NCBI RefSeq assembly: GCF_031453975.1
Contig: NZ_JAVDPW010000007.1
Coordinates: forward strand, 310,001 to 374,000
Direction: 5' to 3'
Source of the DNA: Inquilinus ginsengisoli_A
Lineage (GTDB): Bacteria > Pseudomonadota > Alphaproteobacteria > DSM-16000 > Inquilinaceae
Length of the DNA: 64,000 bases
Notes under the pieces: generated by a model
The model's input: the letters and a program-made list of their open reading frames with translations, nothing else
Told to the model about the DNA's origin: nothing
Databases searched by the model: none
Shown: piece after piece, positions 8,046-16,363 of the stretch
Layout of the letters: the number at the start of each line of letters is the position of its first letter
Numbering within the stretch: position 1 is the stretch's first letter
Position numbers and translations under genes: made by a program

Positions 8046-8145
8046 CTCAAGGTTGCACGATGGTCACGGCGCTGACGCCGCCGCGACGATGCTACCATAG
8101 TCGTGGCTCGTCAGCGCCACGGGGACTCGGCATAGCCATCGCGCG

Positions 8146-8784
8146 TCAGCGGCGCGATGGTGACGGACCTTGGCGAAGCGATCGTGCGGCCCGCAGCGCC
8201 GTGGCCGAGGCCGGATGGCGCTTTGCCAGGAAGAACACCCAGGCCGGCGTTTTCATTCCCGCCAGCGACCGGGCGTGATCCTGGTCGATCCGCGCCCGCA
8301 CGAACCGCTGCGCCGCCAGTCCCGACAGCGCCCTTAGAGAATAGGAAGGCCGGTCGTAGACGGCAACCGGCACGGTCTCGAAGATTTTCGTCCAGCGCTG
8401 CCAGTGGCGGATCTGGGCCAGGTTGTCGGCACCCATCAGCCAGACGAACTGGGTCTTGGGGAACCGGGCGACCAGCGCCTTCAGCGTGTCGGCGGTGAAG
8501 CGGGTGCCCAGCTCGGCCTCGATCCCGGTGGCGACGATGCGCGGATGCCGCGCCGCCTGCCGGGCGGATTCGATGCGCTCGGCGAAGGGCGCCATGCCGT
8601 TGACCGGCTTCAACGGGTTCTGCGGCGACACCAGCCACCACACCGCGTCCAGCCCCAGCCGCTTCATCGCCTCGACGCTGATGTGGCGGTGGCCGTCATG
8701 CGCCGGGTTGAACGACCCGCCGAGCAGCCCGACCCGGCAGCCGTCCCAGATCCGGCCGTGACGGGGATTGGGCACGGTCAGCAC
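8146..8784 (-). CDS. nadD: nicotinate-nucleotide adenylyltransferase NadD
   Basis: The 212-residue enzyme adenylates nicotinate mononucleotide in NAD synthesis. The nucleotidyltransferase motif GLLGGSFNPAHDGHRHIS is at residues 19-36 and the substrate-site sequence WLVSPQNPLK follows near 50; MGADNLAQIRHWQRW is also family-typical. The start is GTG at 8784 with GGGAAG upstream; another GTG lies three codons later. It is first in a nadD-rsfS-rlmH run. Confidence 0.94.
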   Translation of the reverse strand: MLTVPNPRHGRIWDGCRVGLLGGSFNPAHDGHRHISVEAMKRLGLDAVWWLVSPQNPLKPVNGMAPFAERIESARQAARHPRIVATGIEAELGTRFTADTLKALVARFPKTQFVWLMGADNLAQIRHWQRWTKIFETVPVAVYDRPSYSLRALSGLAAQRFVRARIDQDHARSLAGMKTPAWVFFLAKRHPASATALRAARSLRQGPSPSRR

Positions 8785-8874
8785 CGACGCTTCTTCCCGT
8801 AACGAGAAGAAGAGTCGGTCGAGGGTGTGGGGCGATCCTGCTGATGCAATCGGGAGGGGTCCTTGGTCCGGCCG

Positions 8875-10158
8875 TCAGGGCCGGGTCTGGCCGGTGCCGC
8901 GGACGAGGTATTTGTAGCTCGTCAGCTGCTCGGTGCCGACCGGGCCGCGGGCGTGCAGCCGGCCGGTGGCGATGCCGATCTCGGCGCCCATGCCGAATTC
9001 GCCGCCGTCGGCGAACTGGGTCGAGGCATTGACCAGCACGATGGCGCTGTCGACCCGCCCCAGGAAGGCCTCGGTCGCCGCCGGATCGGCGGTGACGATG
9101 CAGTCGGTGTGGTGGCTGCCGTGCAGGTTGACGTGCTCGATCGCGGCATCCACCCCGTCCACCGTCTTCACCGACAGGATGGCGTCGAGGTATTCGGTGT
9201 CCCAGTCGTCATCCGATGCCGCGACCACGCGCGGGTCGATCGCCTGCACCGCGGTGTCGCCGCGGATCTCGCAGCCGGCCTCGATCAGGTCGTCCAGGAT
9301 CGGCCGCAGCATGGTCCCGGCGACGCTGCGGTCGATCAGCAGCGTCTCGGTGGCGCCGCACACGCCGGTGCGCCGCATCTTGGCGTTGAACACGACGCGG
9401 CGCGCCATCTCCGGGTCGGCGGCCTCGTGGACATAGGTGTGGTTGATCCCGTCCTCGTGCCACAGCACCGGGATCCGGCTCTCCGCCGCCACCCGCGCCG
9501 TCAGCGACTTGCCGCCGCGCGGGATGATGACGTCGACGAATTCGGTCAGGCCCAGCAGCTCGCCCACCGCGGCGCGGTCGCGGGTCGGGATCAGCTGCAC
9601 CGCGCTGCGCGGCAGGCCAGCCTTCTTCAGCCCATGGCCGATCGCCGCGGCCAGCGCGGTCGAGGTCTGGAAGCTGTCCGACCCGCAGCGCAGGATGCAG
9701 GAATTGCCCGATTTCAGGCACAGCGCCGCGGCGTCGGCGGTGACGTTGGGCCGGCTCTCGAAGATCACGCCGACGACGCCCAGCGGCACCCGCACCCGCT
9801 GGATGCGCATGCCGTTCGGCTGGATCCAGTCGGCCAGCACGCTGCCGATCGGGTCGGGCAGCGCGGCCACCGCCTCCAGCCCCTGGGCCACCGCCTCGAT
9901 CCGTTTGTCGTCGAGGACCAGCCGGTCGAGGAAGGCGGGGCTGGTGCCGTTCTGCCGCGCCAGCGCCATGTCCTGGGCGTTGGCCGCCAGGATCAGCGCC
10001 TTGTCGTCGCGGATCGCCGCCGCCGCCGCCACCAGCGCCGCGTCCTTCTGCGGTCGCGGCGCCAGGGCCAGCACGGCGGCCGCGGCGCGGGCGCCGGCGC
10101 CAAGGCGGCGGAGCAGGTCTGCAGTGGTCTCGATCTCGGCGTCGAACAGGGCGGTCAT
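8875..10158 (-). CDS. proA: glutamate-5-semialdehyde dehydrogenase (gamma-glutamyl phosphate reductase)
   Basis: The roughly 427-residue enzyme reduces glutamyl-5-phosphate with NADPH in proline synthesis. It belongs to the aldehyde dehydrogenase superfamily; the catalytic cysteine is in KMRRTGVCGATET (Cys267 from this start) and ProA signatures VGVIFESRPNVTADAAAL and PRGGKSL are clear. A GTG five codons upstream (10173) is an alternative start. Its usual partner proB is not adjacent; the next gene downstream on this strand is nadD, as is common in this class. Confidence 0.95.
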   Translation of the reverse strand: MTALFDAEIETTADLLRRLGAGARAAAAVLALAPRPQKDAALVAAAAAIRDDKALILAANAQDMALARQNGTSPAFLDRLVLDDKRIEAVAQGLEAVAALPDPIGSVLADWIQPNGMRIQRVRVPLGVVGVIFESRPNVTADAAALCLKSGNSCILRCGSDSFQTSTALAAAIGHGLKKAGLPRSAVQLIPTRDRAAVGELLGLTEFVDVIIPRGGKSLTARVAAESRIPVLWHEDGINHTYVHEAADPEMARRVVFNAKMRRTGVCGATETLLIDRSVAGTMLRPILDDLIEAGCEIRGDTAVQAIDPRVVAASDDDWDTEYLDAILSVKTVDGVDAAIEHVNLHGSHHTDCIVTADPAATEAFLGRVDSAIVLVNASTQFADGGEFGMGAEIGIATGRLHARGPVGTEQLTSYKYLVRGTGQTRP

Positions 10159-10210
10159 CACGGCGTCTTTCACGGTCGATGCCGCAGCCTAGCGCAGAGT
10201 TCGGCCGATT

Positions 10211-12154
10211 TCACCGCGCGTCCGCCGCAGGGGCGCTATTCCCGTCCTCGCTGCGGTCCTCCGCCGGCCCGCGGATCTCGGCCAGGTTCAGCGCGGTGTT
10301 GATCACGCCGATATGGCTGAAGGCCTGCGGGAAATTGCCGAGCTGCCGCCTGGCGATCGGATCGTACTCCTCGGCCAGCAGCCCGACATCGTTGGTCAGG
10401 CTCAGCAGCCGCTCGTACAGCGTGGTGGCGCGGTCGACCGCGCCGATCATGGCCAGGGCGTCGGCCAGCCAGAAGCTGCAGACCAGGAAGGTGCCCTCCT
10501 CGCCGGCCAGCCCGTCGACGCCGTGCTCGGTCTCGTAGCGCCGCGCCAGCCCGTCGACCGTCAGCTCGCGCTCGATCGCCTCGACCGTGCCGATCACCCG
10601 CGGGTCGTCCGGCGGCAGGAAGCCGACCATCGGGATCTGCAGCAGCGCCGCGTCCAGCATCTCCGACCCGTAGGACTGGGTGAAGCTGTTGCGCGTCGGG
10701 GAAAAGCCCTTCTCGCAGATCTCGGCATGGATGCGGTCGCGAAGCTTCCGCCAGGCCTTGACCGGCCCCTCCAGCCCGAACTGCTCGACCGCCTTGATCG
10801 ACCGGTCGAAGGCGACCCAGGCCATCACCTTGGAATGCACGAAATGCCGGCGCGCGCCGCGCACCTCCCACAGCCCCTCATCCGGCTTGTCCCAGATCTT
10901 CTCGAGGAAGCCGAGCAGCACCCGCTGCACCCGCCAGGCGTCGTGCGGATGGGTCAGGTGCTTCTTGCGGGCGACATGGATGGCGTCCAGCAGTTCGCCA
11001 TAGACGTCCAGCTGCAGCTGGGAATGGGCGCCGTTGCCGATGCGCACCGGCTTGCTGCCCTCGTAGCCGGCCAGCCAGGGGATCTCCAGCTCGGTCAGCC
11101 GGCGCTCGCCGGCCAGGCCGTACATGATCTGCAACTGCTCCGGCCGTCCCGCCGCGGCCCGGCGCAGCCAGTCGCGCCACGACGCCGCCTCCTCGGTGAA
11201 GCCGGCGCCGAGCAGGGCGTAGAGGGTCAGGGTAGCGTCGCGGATCCAGCAGTAGCGGTAGTCCCAGTTGCGCTCGCCGCCGATCTCCTCGGGCAGCGAG
11301 GTGGTGGCCGCGGCGACGATGCCGCCGGTCGGGGCATAGGTCAGCGCCTTGAGGGTGAGGGCGGAGCGCAGCACCGCCTCGCGGTAGGGGCCCTGATAGG
11401 TGCAGTGATGGGCCCAGCCGTGCCACCAGGTCTCGGTGTCGGTCAGCGACCGGAACGGGTCCAGCCCGCCCGGCTCGGGCATGTGCGAGGGGTACCAGGT
11501 CAGGATGAACGGCACCCGCTCGCCGGCCGCGACCGTGAAGTCGCCGACCGTCTTCATCGATTCGCCGTGCAGCGCGATCGGCGACCGGAAGCGCAGCGCG
11601 TCGGCCCCGGCGATGGCGACGATGCCGTCCGGACGGTGCCGCACCCAGGGCACGATGCGGCCGTAGTCGAAGCGGAACGCCGCCTCCATCCGCATCGCCA
11701 CCGACCCGCTGCGGCCTTCGACCACGCGCACGATCGACAGCTCGTCCTCGCGATGCGGGAACGGCATGAAGTCGATCAGGGCGACGGTGCCGCCCTCGGT
11801 CTCGAATTCGGTCTCCAGCACCAGGGTGTTGTCGCGATAGCGCCGGCGCGTGGTGACGACGGTGCCGGGCTCGGGCGCGATCTGCCAGTGGCCGTTCTCG
11901 ACGTCGCCCAGCAGCCGGGCGAAGCAGGCGTCGGAATCGAAGCGCGGCAGGCACAGCCAGTCGATCGATCCGTCGCGCCCGACCAGCGCCGTGGTCCGGC
12001 AGTTGCCGATGATGGCGTAGTCCTCGATCCGCCCGGCCGGGCCTTTGAACCGTCCCTCGGCCCGGGTGCGCGGCTGCTTGCCGCTGGCCTGCCCCTCGAT
12101 GCCCTCGGGGCCGGGGTTGTGGACTGCATCCGGGTGCCCTGTCGCTGCCGCCAT
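10211..12154 (-). CDS. glycoside hydrolase family 15 protein
   Basis: The roughly 647-residue protein has the two-part GH15 layout of bacterial glucoamylase/trehalase-like enzymes: an N-terminal beta-sandwich (IEDYAIIGNCRTTALVGRDG, DWLCLPRFDSDACFA) and an (alpha/alpha)6 barrel with GGERNWDYRYCWIRDATLTL and, near the C-terminus, LLAEEYDP followed by GNFPQAFSHIG. No signal peptide is seen, so it probably acts in the cytoplasm on an alpha-glucoside such as trehalose; the exact substrate is not readable. The ATG at 12154 follows GGAG by six bases and is preferred over an in-frame GTG at 12175. Confidence 0.88.
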   Translation of the reverse strand: MAAATGHPDAVHNPGPEGIEGQASGKQPRTRAEGRFKGPAGRIEDYAIIGNCRTTALVGRDGSIDWLCLPRFDSDACFARLLGDVENGHWQIAPEPGTVVTTRRRYRDNTLVLETEFETEGGTVALIDFMPFPHREDELSIVRVVEGRSGSVAMRMEAAFRFDYGRIVPWVRHRPDGIVAIAGADALRFRSPIALHGESMKTVGDFTVAAGERVPFILTWYPSHMPEPGGLDPFRSLTDTETWWHGWAHHCTYQGPYREAVLRSALTLKALTYAPTGGIVAAATTSLPEEIGGERNWDYRYCWIRDATLTLYALLGAGFTEEAASWRDWLRRAAAGRPEQLQIMYGLAGERRLTELEIPWLAGYEGSKPVRIGNGAHSQLQLDVYGELLDAIHVARKKHLTHPHDAWRVQRVLLGFLEKIWDKPDEGLWEVRGARRHFVHSKVMAWVAFDRSIKAVEQFGLEGPVKAWRKLRDRIHAEICEKGFSPTRNSFTQSYGSEMLDAALLQIPMVGFLPPDDPRVIGTVEAIERELTVDGLARRYETEHGVDGLAGEEGTFLVCSFWLADALAMIGAVDRATTLYERLLSLTNDVGLLAEEYDPIARRQLGNFPQAFSHIGVINTALNLAEIRGPAEDRSEDGNSAPAADAR

Positions 12155-12228
12155 TTCGTGCTCCGCTATGGTCACAGGTCAGGGAAGGAACGAAGGCCGG
12201 CTTGGTTCCGCCGGCGCGGCGGAAAGAC

Positions 12229-13392
12229 CTATATCGCGGCCTGGCGACGCTCCGTCGCCAGCAGCACCGCGAAGCCCGCCGCCACCCCCGCCGCGGCGAC
12301 TCCGATGGTCGCCTCGATCCCCAGCGTATCGAAGAATCGCCCGGCGCCAAAGGCGACGACGACGATGCCCAGATTGACCAAGCTGGCGGTCAGGGCGACG
12401 GTGGTGCCGCGCAGCGACGCCGCCATCCCCGCCAGCACCGCCTGGTGGGTCGGCCCGGCGACGCCGTAGCCCAGCGCCCACAGCGCCCCGGCCGCCACGG
12501 CCAGCGGCGCCGGCAGGGTCGGCAGCACGCCGAGCACCAGGATGCCGGCGAGGGTGCCGGCGATGCCCGCCAGCACCGCCCGCGACGGGCTGCCCAGGCG
12601 GCGCACCGCCGCCGGGATCAGCAGGTTGCCGGCGATGGTGACCAGGCCGAACAGGCCGAGCGCCAGACCCAGCGCCTCGGTCGACAGGCCGTAGCGGCGG
12701 CGCAGGATCTCGGCCATCACCGTGATCACCCCGATCGACACCCCGAGCCACAGGAAGGTGGCGGCCAGCCGCGGCGTGGCCCCGGCTTGGCGGAATGCTG
12801 CGCCGATGCTGACCGCGACCCCGGCGCGCGGCCGCGCCTCCGGCCGCTGGAGCGGCATGGTGGCGACGGCGGCCAGCAGGGCGCCCACGGCCATCGCCAC
12901 ATAGGCGACGCGCCAGTCCAGCCGCGCCGCCACCAGGGCGGCGCCGGCCGGGGTCAGGACGAAGCTGACGGTCAGCCCGGCCAGGATCCGGCCCATGGCG
13001 GCGGGCTGGCGCGGCGCGTCGACGGTGTCGGCGACGATGGCGACGGCGTTGGGCGCCATCGCCGCGGCGCTCAGCCCCGCCAAGGCGGCGCAGGGCAGCG
13101 CGACGGCGAAGACCGGCGCCAGGGCGATCCCGGCATTGGCGACGCCGAAGCCGACCAGGGCGGGCAGCAGCAGCGCCTTGCGTCCCAGCCGGTCGGACAG
13201 CGGGCCCAGCAGCGGCGCCAGCACGGCATAGACCAGGGCGTAGCTGGCGGGCAGCCAGGCGATCCGCGCCGCCGGCACGCCGAAGCTGTCGCCCATCGGT
13301 GCCATCATCGGGCCGGCCACCACCTCGGCGCCGCCGATCAGGAACATCACGAGCATGAGCGGCAGCAGGCGCCGGCCGGGCAGGGAGGTCAT
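12229..13392 (-). CDS. MFS transporter, 12-helix
   Basis: The 387-residue membrane protein shows twelve hydrophobic stretches and the MFS loop motif GPLSDRLGRKALLLPAL between helices 2 and 3. It resembles the DHA1 branch of small-molecule exporters. The start at 13392 (MTSLPGRRLLPLM) places helix 1 at the N-terminus; the upstream in-frame extension is Arg-rich and unlikely to be translated. It ends 74 bp before the GH15 start and diverges from the TPR gene at 13619. Substrate unknown. Confidence 0.82.
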   Translation of the reverse strand: MTSLPGRRLLPLMLVMFLIGGAEVVAGPMMAPMGDSFGVPAARIAWLPASYALVYAVLAPLLGPLSDRLGRKALLLPALVGFGVANAGIALAPVFAVALPCAALAGLSAAAMAPNAVAIVADTVDAPRQPAAMGRILAGLTVSFVLTPAGAALVAARLDWRVAYVAMAVGALLAAVATMPLQRPEARPRAGVAVSIGAAFRQAGATPRLAATFLWLGVSIGVITVMAEILRRRYGLSTEALGLALGLFGLVTIAGNLLIPAAVRRLGSPSRAVLAGIAGTLAGILVLGVLPTLPAPLAVAAGALWALGYGVAGPTHQAVLAGMAASLRGTTVALTASLVNLGIVVVAFGAGRFFDTLGIEATIGVAAAGVAAGFAVLLATERRQAAI

Positions 13393-13618
13393 GGCGGGCC
13401 GTATCGGACAGCGATGGCCCGAAGCTGGGCACGAGAACGCAGGCGAGCTTCGAGCGAGGAGTCCTGCGTGGCCGGCGGAGGCGATCCGATCGACCCGGGG
13501 ACTATAGCGGGCCCGGCCGCGATGTCGATTGCGACCCCTGTGCTGGACGCAGGACAGTGCGCCGCTTGTTGCATCTTTTGACGTTGCCTTCTCAGGAATC
13601 GGCACCAATCTGTTGATC

Positions 13619-14182
13619 ATGAAGGCGTTGCGCATTCTGGCCCTGATCGCGGCCATTCTTGCGGCGCCGTGCGGGACCCTCTCGGCGGCAGACGCCCCGA
13701 CGCGTCTCGACACCCTCCTCGACCAGCTGCAGACGACCGCGGATGCGGCGGAGGCACAGCGGCTGGAGCGGCAGATCTGGACGATCTGGCTCGACTATGG
13801 CGGCGCCGACGAGCTGGTGCCGCAGCTGATGCGGCGGGGCAGCGCCGCTCTCCTGAGCCGCGACTACGCGGTGGCCGAGGCCGCCTTCACCGCCGTGGTC
13901 GACCGGGCGCCGGATTTCGTCGAGGCCTGGGACCGCCGGGCGGTAACCCGCTTCCTGCGCGGCGACTGCGCCGGCGCCATCCGCGACATCGACCGCACCC
14001 TGGCGCTGCAGCCGCGGCATTTCGGGGCGCTGTTCGGCCTTGGCCTGTGCCGGGCCGCGCTCGGCGACTACCAGGCGGCGCTCGACGCCTTCGATCGGGT
14101 GCTGGCGGTCGACCCGCATTACGCGCCGGCGCTCAGCCAGGCCGAGCGGGTGCGAAAATTCCTCGCGGGCTACCCGCTCTGA
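13619..14182 (+). CDS. exported TPR protein, first of two tandem paralogues
   Basis: The 187-residue product has a signal peptide (MKALRILALIAAILAAP, cleavage near LSAAD) and then about three tetratricopeptide repeats (AAFTAVVDRAPDFVEAWDRR; GAIRDIDRTLALQPRHFGAL; AALDAFDRVLAVDPHYAPAL). TPRs make protein-protein contacts, here presumably in the periplasm. The gene at 14222 encodes a close paralogue. A longer reading from 13529 is possible but would bury the signal peptide. No partner is indicated by the context. Confidence 0.82.
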   Translation: MKALRILALIAAILAAPCGTLSAADAPTRLDTLLDQLQTTADAAEAQRLERQIWTIWLDYGGADELVPQLMRRGSAALLSRDYAVAEAAFTAVVDRAPDFVEAWDRRAVTRFLRGDCAGAIRDIDRTLALQPRHFGALFGLGLCRAALGDYQAALDAFDRVLAVDPHYAPALSQAERVRKFLAGYPL

Positions 14183-14221
14183 GCCCTTGCCGGCGGCCAC
14201 CGCACGCCCGATCTCCATGGG

Positions 14222-14782
14222 ATGCGGCGCATTCTCGCCTTTCTGCTCTCCGTCTTCCTGATCGCCGCGGCCCTGCCGGCGGCGGCGGCCGATGATCGCG
14301 CCGCCCAGCTGGACGCACTGTTCGCCCAGCTGAAGACCGCGGCGCCGGAGGAGGAGCCGGCGCTGCAGATCGCGATCTGGCATCTCTGGTTCCGCTATGA
14401 GGGCGCCGACACCGAGATCCCCGGGCTGCTGGAGCGCGGCAACACCGCGATGGCGAAGGACGACTACGCCGTGGCCGAAGCCGCCTTCTCCGCCGTGATC
14501 GAGCGCGACCCGGCCTATGCCGAGGGCTGGAACCGGCGGGCGACGGTGCGCTACCTGCGCGGCGACATCCGCGGCTCGATCGCCGACATCGACCAGGTGC
14601 TGGCGCGCGAGCCCCGGCATTTCGGCGCGCTGTCGGGCCTGGGCCTGTGTCGGATCAAGCTCCGCGACTATGCCGGCGCGATCGAGGCCTATCAGCGGGC
14701 GCTGGCGATCGACCCGCAGATGGCCGCCGCCCGCGACCAGATCGAACAGCTCAAGAAGCTGCAGGCCGGCGACCCGATCTAG
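14222..14782 (+). CDS. exported TPR protein, second of two tandem paralogues
   Basis: The 186-residue product repeats the design of its upstream neighbour: signal peptide (residues 1-23), a helical linker with IWHLWFRYEGADTEIPGLL, and three TPR units including DYAVAEAAFSAVIERDPAYA and REPRHFGALSGLGLC. The shared residues run over the whole length, so the pair arose by tandem duplication. The genes are 39 bp apart and likely co-transcribed. Similar small exported TPR proteins are common in alphaproteobacteria without assigned function. Confidence 0.83.
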   Translation: MRRILAFLLSVFLIAAALPAAAADDRAAQLDALFAQLKTAAPEEEPALQIAIWHLWFRYEGADTEIPGLLERGNTAMAKDDYAVAEAAFSAVIERDPAYAEGWNRRATVRYLRGDIRGSIADIDQVLAREPRHFGALSGLGLCRIKLRDYAGAIEAYQRALAIDPQMAAARDQIEQLKKLQAGDPI

Positions 14783-14831
14783 GGGCGGACCACCCAGACC
14801 AGGCCGCGCCACGTTCCGATGCGCGCAGCCA

Positions 14832-15857
14832 TCACGCCGCTGCGGGCTGGCCCGCCGCCAGCCGTGCCCGCACCGCGGGCGAGGCCAGGCAGGTGGCGAC
14901 GGCCTCGTAGCCGGGTGCGCCGGGATAGGGGGTGACGAGGGTCGGCGGGCTATGGTTGGCGGGGCAGAGGAGGATGGCCTCGTCGGGGCCCACGGCGGCC
15001 AGGTCCAGGATGGCGCAGGAGCGCGTCATCAGGAACAGCGGCCGCTCGCCGGGCCCGCGGCGGCGCAGCCAGGCGATCAGGGCCTCCTGGGTGGCGTGGT
15101 CCAGCCCCTGTTCCACCATGTCGACGACCAGGACGGACGGGCCGTCCGATTCCAGCCCGGCGAGCAAGGCGACGAGGGCGCCCGACACCGTGGCGCCGTC
15201 CTCGACCAGCCAGGCCAGGGTGCGGTCGACCCGCGACCCGAGCGCCGGATCGGCGTCCAGCCGGGCCCGGGCGGCCGCGCCGCCGTCTGCCAGCCGGTCC
15301 AGGTCCAGGAAGGCGGCGCCCGGCAGGGTCTCGGCCAGACGCTTCGCCAGCCTTGTCTTGCCGCTGCCCAGCGGGCCGATGATGTAGGTCAGCGGCCGGA
15401 TGCCGTGCAGTTCGAACCGCTCGCCGCCCCAGGGCCAGGGCAGGTCGAAGGCGACGCTGGGTTCGGCGGCCGGGCCGAACAGCCGTGCCAGCTCTCCGGC
15501 CGCCGGCGCCTGGCCACGGGCGAGGTCGACCCGCAGGCCGCGGATCGTCTCCACCGCGCCGGCCAGGTCCCGGATGCGGCCTTCGAGGGTCGACTGGTGC
15601 GCGGCCAGGGCCGGCTCCAGGCCCTGCGGGTCTCCCCCGAGCACCCGCGCCACCTGGGCCAGGCTGAAGCCGAGCGCGCGCAGGGCCGCGATCTCGGCGG
15701 CCCGGGCCATCTCGCCGGGGCCATAGGCACGCCATCCGGCCGCGGTGCGGATCGGGGCGACCAGGCCGCGCTGCTCGTAGAGCCGCAGGGCCTTGGCGGA
15801 GACGCCGAGCCGCCTGGCGGCCTCGGACGGGTTCAGGAAGAGGGCGGAGGGACTCAC
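14832..15857 (-). CDS. MerR-type DNA-binding domain fused to a P-loop ATPase
   Basis: Residues 1-75 form a MerR helix-turn-helix and wing (NPSEAARRLGVSAKALRLYEQRGL, then LGFSLAQVARVL), followed by a dimerisation helix to about 112. Residues 150-300 are a P-loop domain: Walker A GPLGSGKTRLAK near 160 and a Walker-B-like VLVVDMVEQGLD near 243. MerR proteins normally carry a short ligand domain; a nucleotide-binding domain in its place is unusual, and suggests a sensor tied to ATP binding. The GTG at 15857 has GAGG at good spacing. No obvious target gene is adjacent. Confidence 0.8.
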   Translation of the reverse strand: MSPSALFLNPSEAARRLGVSAKALRLYEQRGLVAPIRTAAGWRAYGPGEMARAAEIAALRALGFSLAQVARVLGGDPQGLEPALAAHQSTLEGRIRDLAGAVETIRGLRVDLARGQAPAAGELARLFGPAAEPSVAFDLPWPWGGERFELHGIRPLTYIIGPLGSGKTRLAKRLAETLPGAAFLDLDRLADGGAAARARLDADPALGSRVDRTLAWLVEDGATVSGALVALLAGLESDGPSVLVVDMVEQGLDHATQEALIAWLRRRGPGERPLFLMTRSCAILDLAAVGPDEAILLCPANHSPPTLVTPYPGAPGYEAVATCLASPAVRARLAAGQPAAA

Positions 15858-15967
15858 GACTCACCTCGTTGATCGCTGACCGCTCCCCTTATCGGGGCTG
15901 TCCCAGGGACCGAGTCAACCGGGTGTTTCGCGATATCCGGTGGTTCTCGCCGACGACGGCGCCAGCC

Positions 15968-16357
15968 TCAGTGGATGGTGCCGGCCGGGCGCGGCTGCTG
16001 TGGCGTGGCCTCGCGGGTCGGCCCGGCCTGGTGATGGACCATGCGCCAGCCCTCGGCCTCGCGGATGAAGACGTTGGTGGCGGCCAGCCGGTTGTCGCCG
16101 ATCCGCTCGATGCACAGCACCACCGCGGTGTCGCCGTATTCCAGCACCCGCGCCGCCTCGGCCACGATGCGTGGCGGGGTGCGCAGGATCGACTCCCAGC
16201 TCCGCATCACCGCTTCGCGGCCGGCCAGCACCGGCCAGCCCGGATGGATGCAGGCGACCGGGCGCTTGTGCGACCACAGCGCCGTCATGGCGGCGGTATC
16301 GCCGCGCGCCAGGGCGGCATAGAAGGCTTCGTTGGCGGCGAGGGCGGACTCGGCCAT
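15968..16357 (-). CDS. SnoaL-like / NTF2-fold protein (DUF4440 type)
   Basis: The 129-residue protein has the alpha-plus-beta cone pattern of SnoaL-like domains: N-terminal helix ANEAFYAALARGDTAAMTALW, the loop HPGWPVLAGREAVMRSW, and strands ending in GWRMVHHQAG. Members include small enzymes and putative ligand-binding proteins; no catalytic residues can be assigned here. It starts 6 bp before the pyk stop on the same strand, so it is likely on the pyk transcript. Confidence 0.82.
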   Translation of the reverse strand: MAESALAANEAFYAALARGDTAAMTALWSHKRPVACIHPGWPVLAGREAVMRSWESILRTPPRIVAEAARVLEYGDTAVVLCIERIGDNRLAATNVFIREAEGWRMVHHQAGPTREATPQQPRPAGTIH

Positions 16358-16363
16358 GCAACC

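Noticed and set aside
10313..12469. 718-codon open frame opposite the GH15 gene
   Set aside because: It runs through the GH15 gene and into the MFS gene, has no motif and an Arg/Gln/Gly-rich composition.
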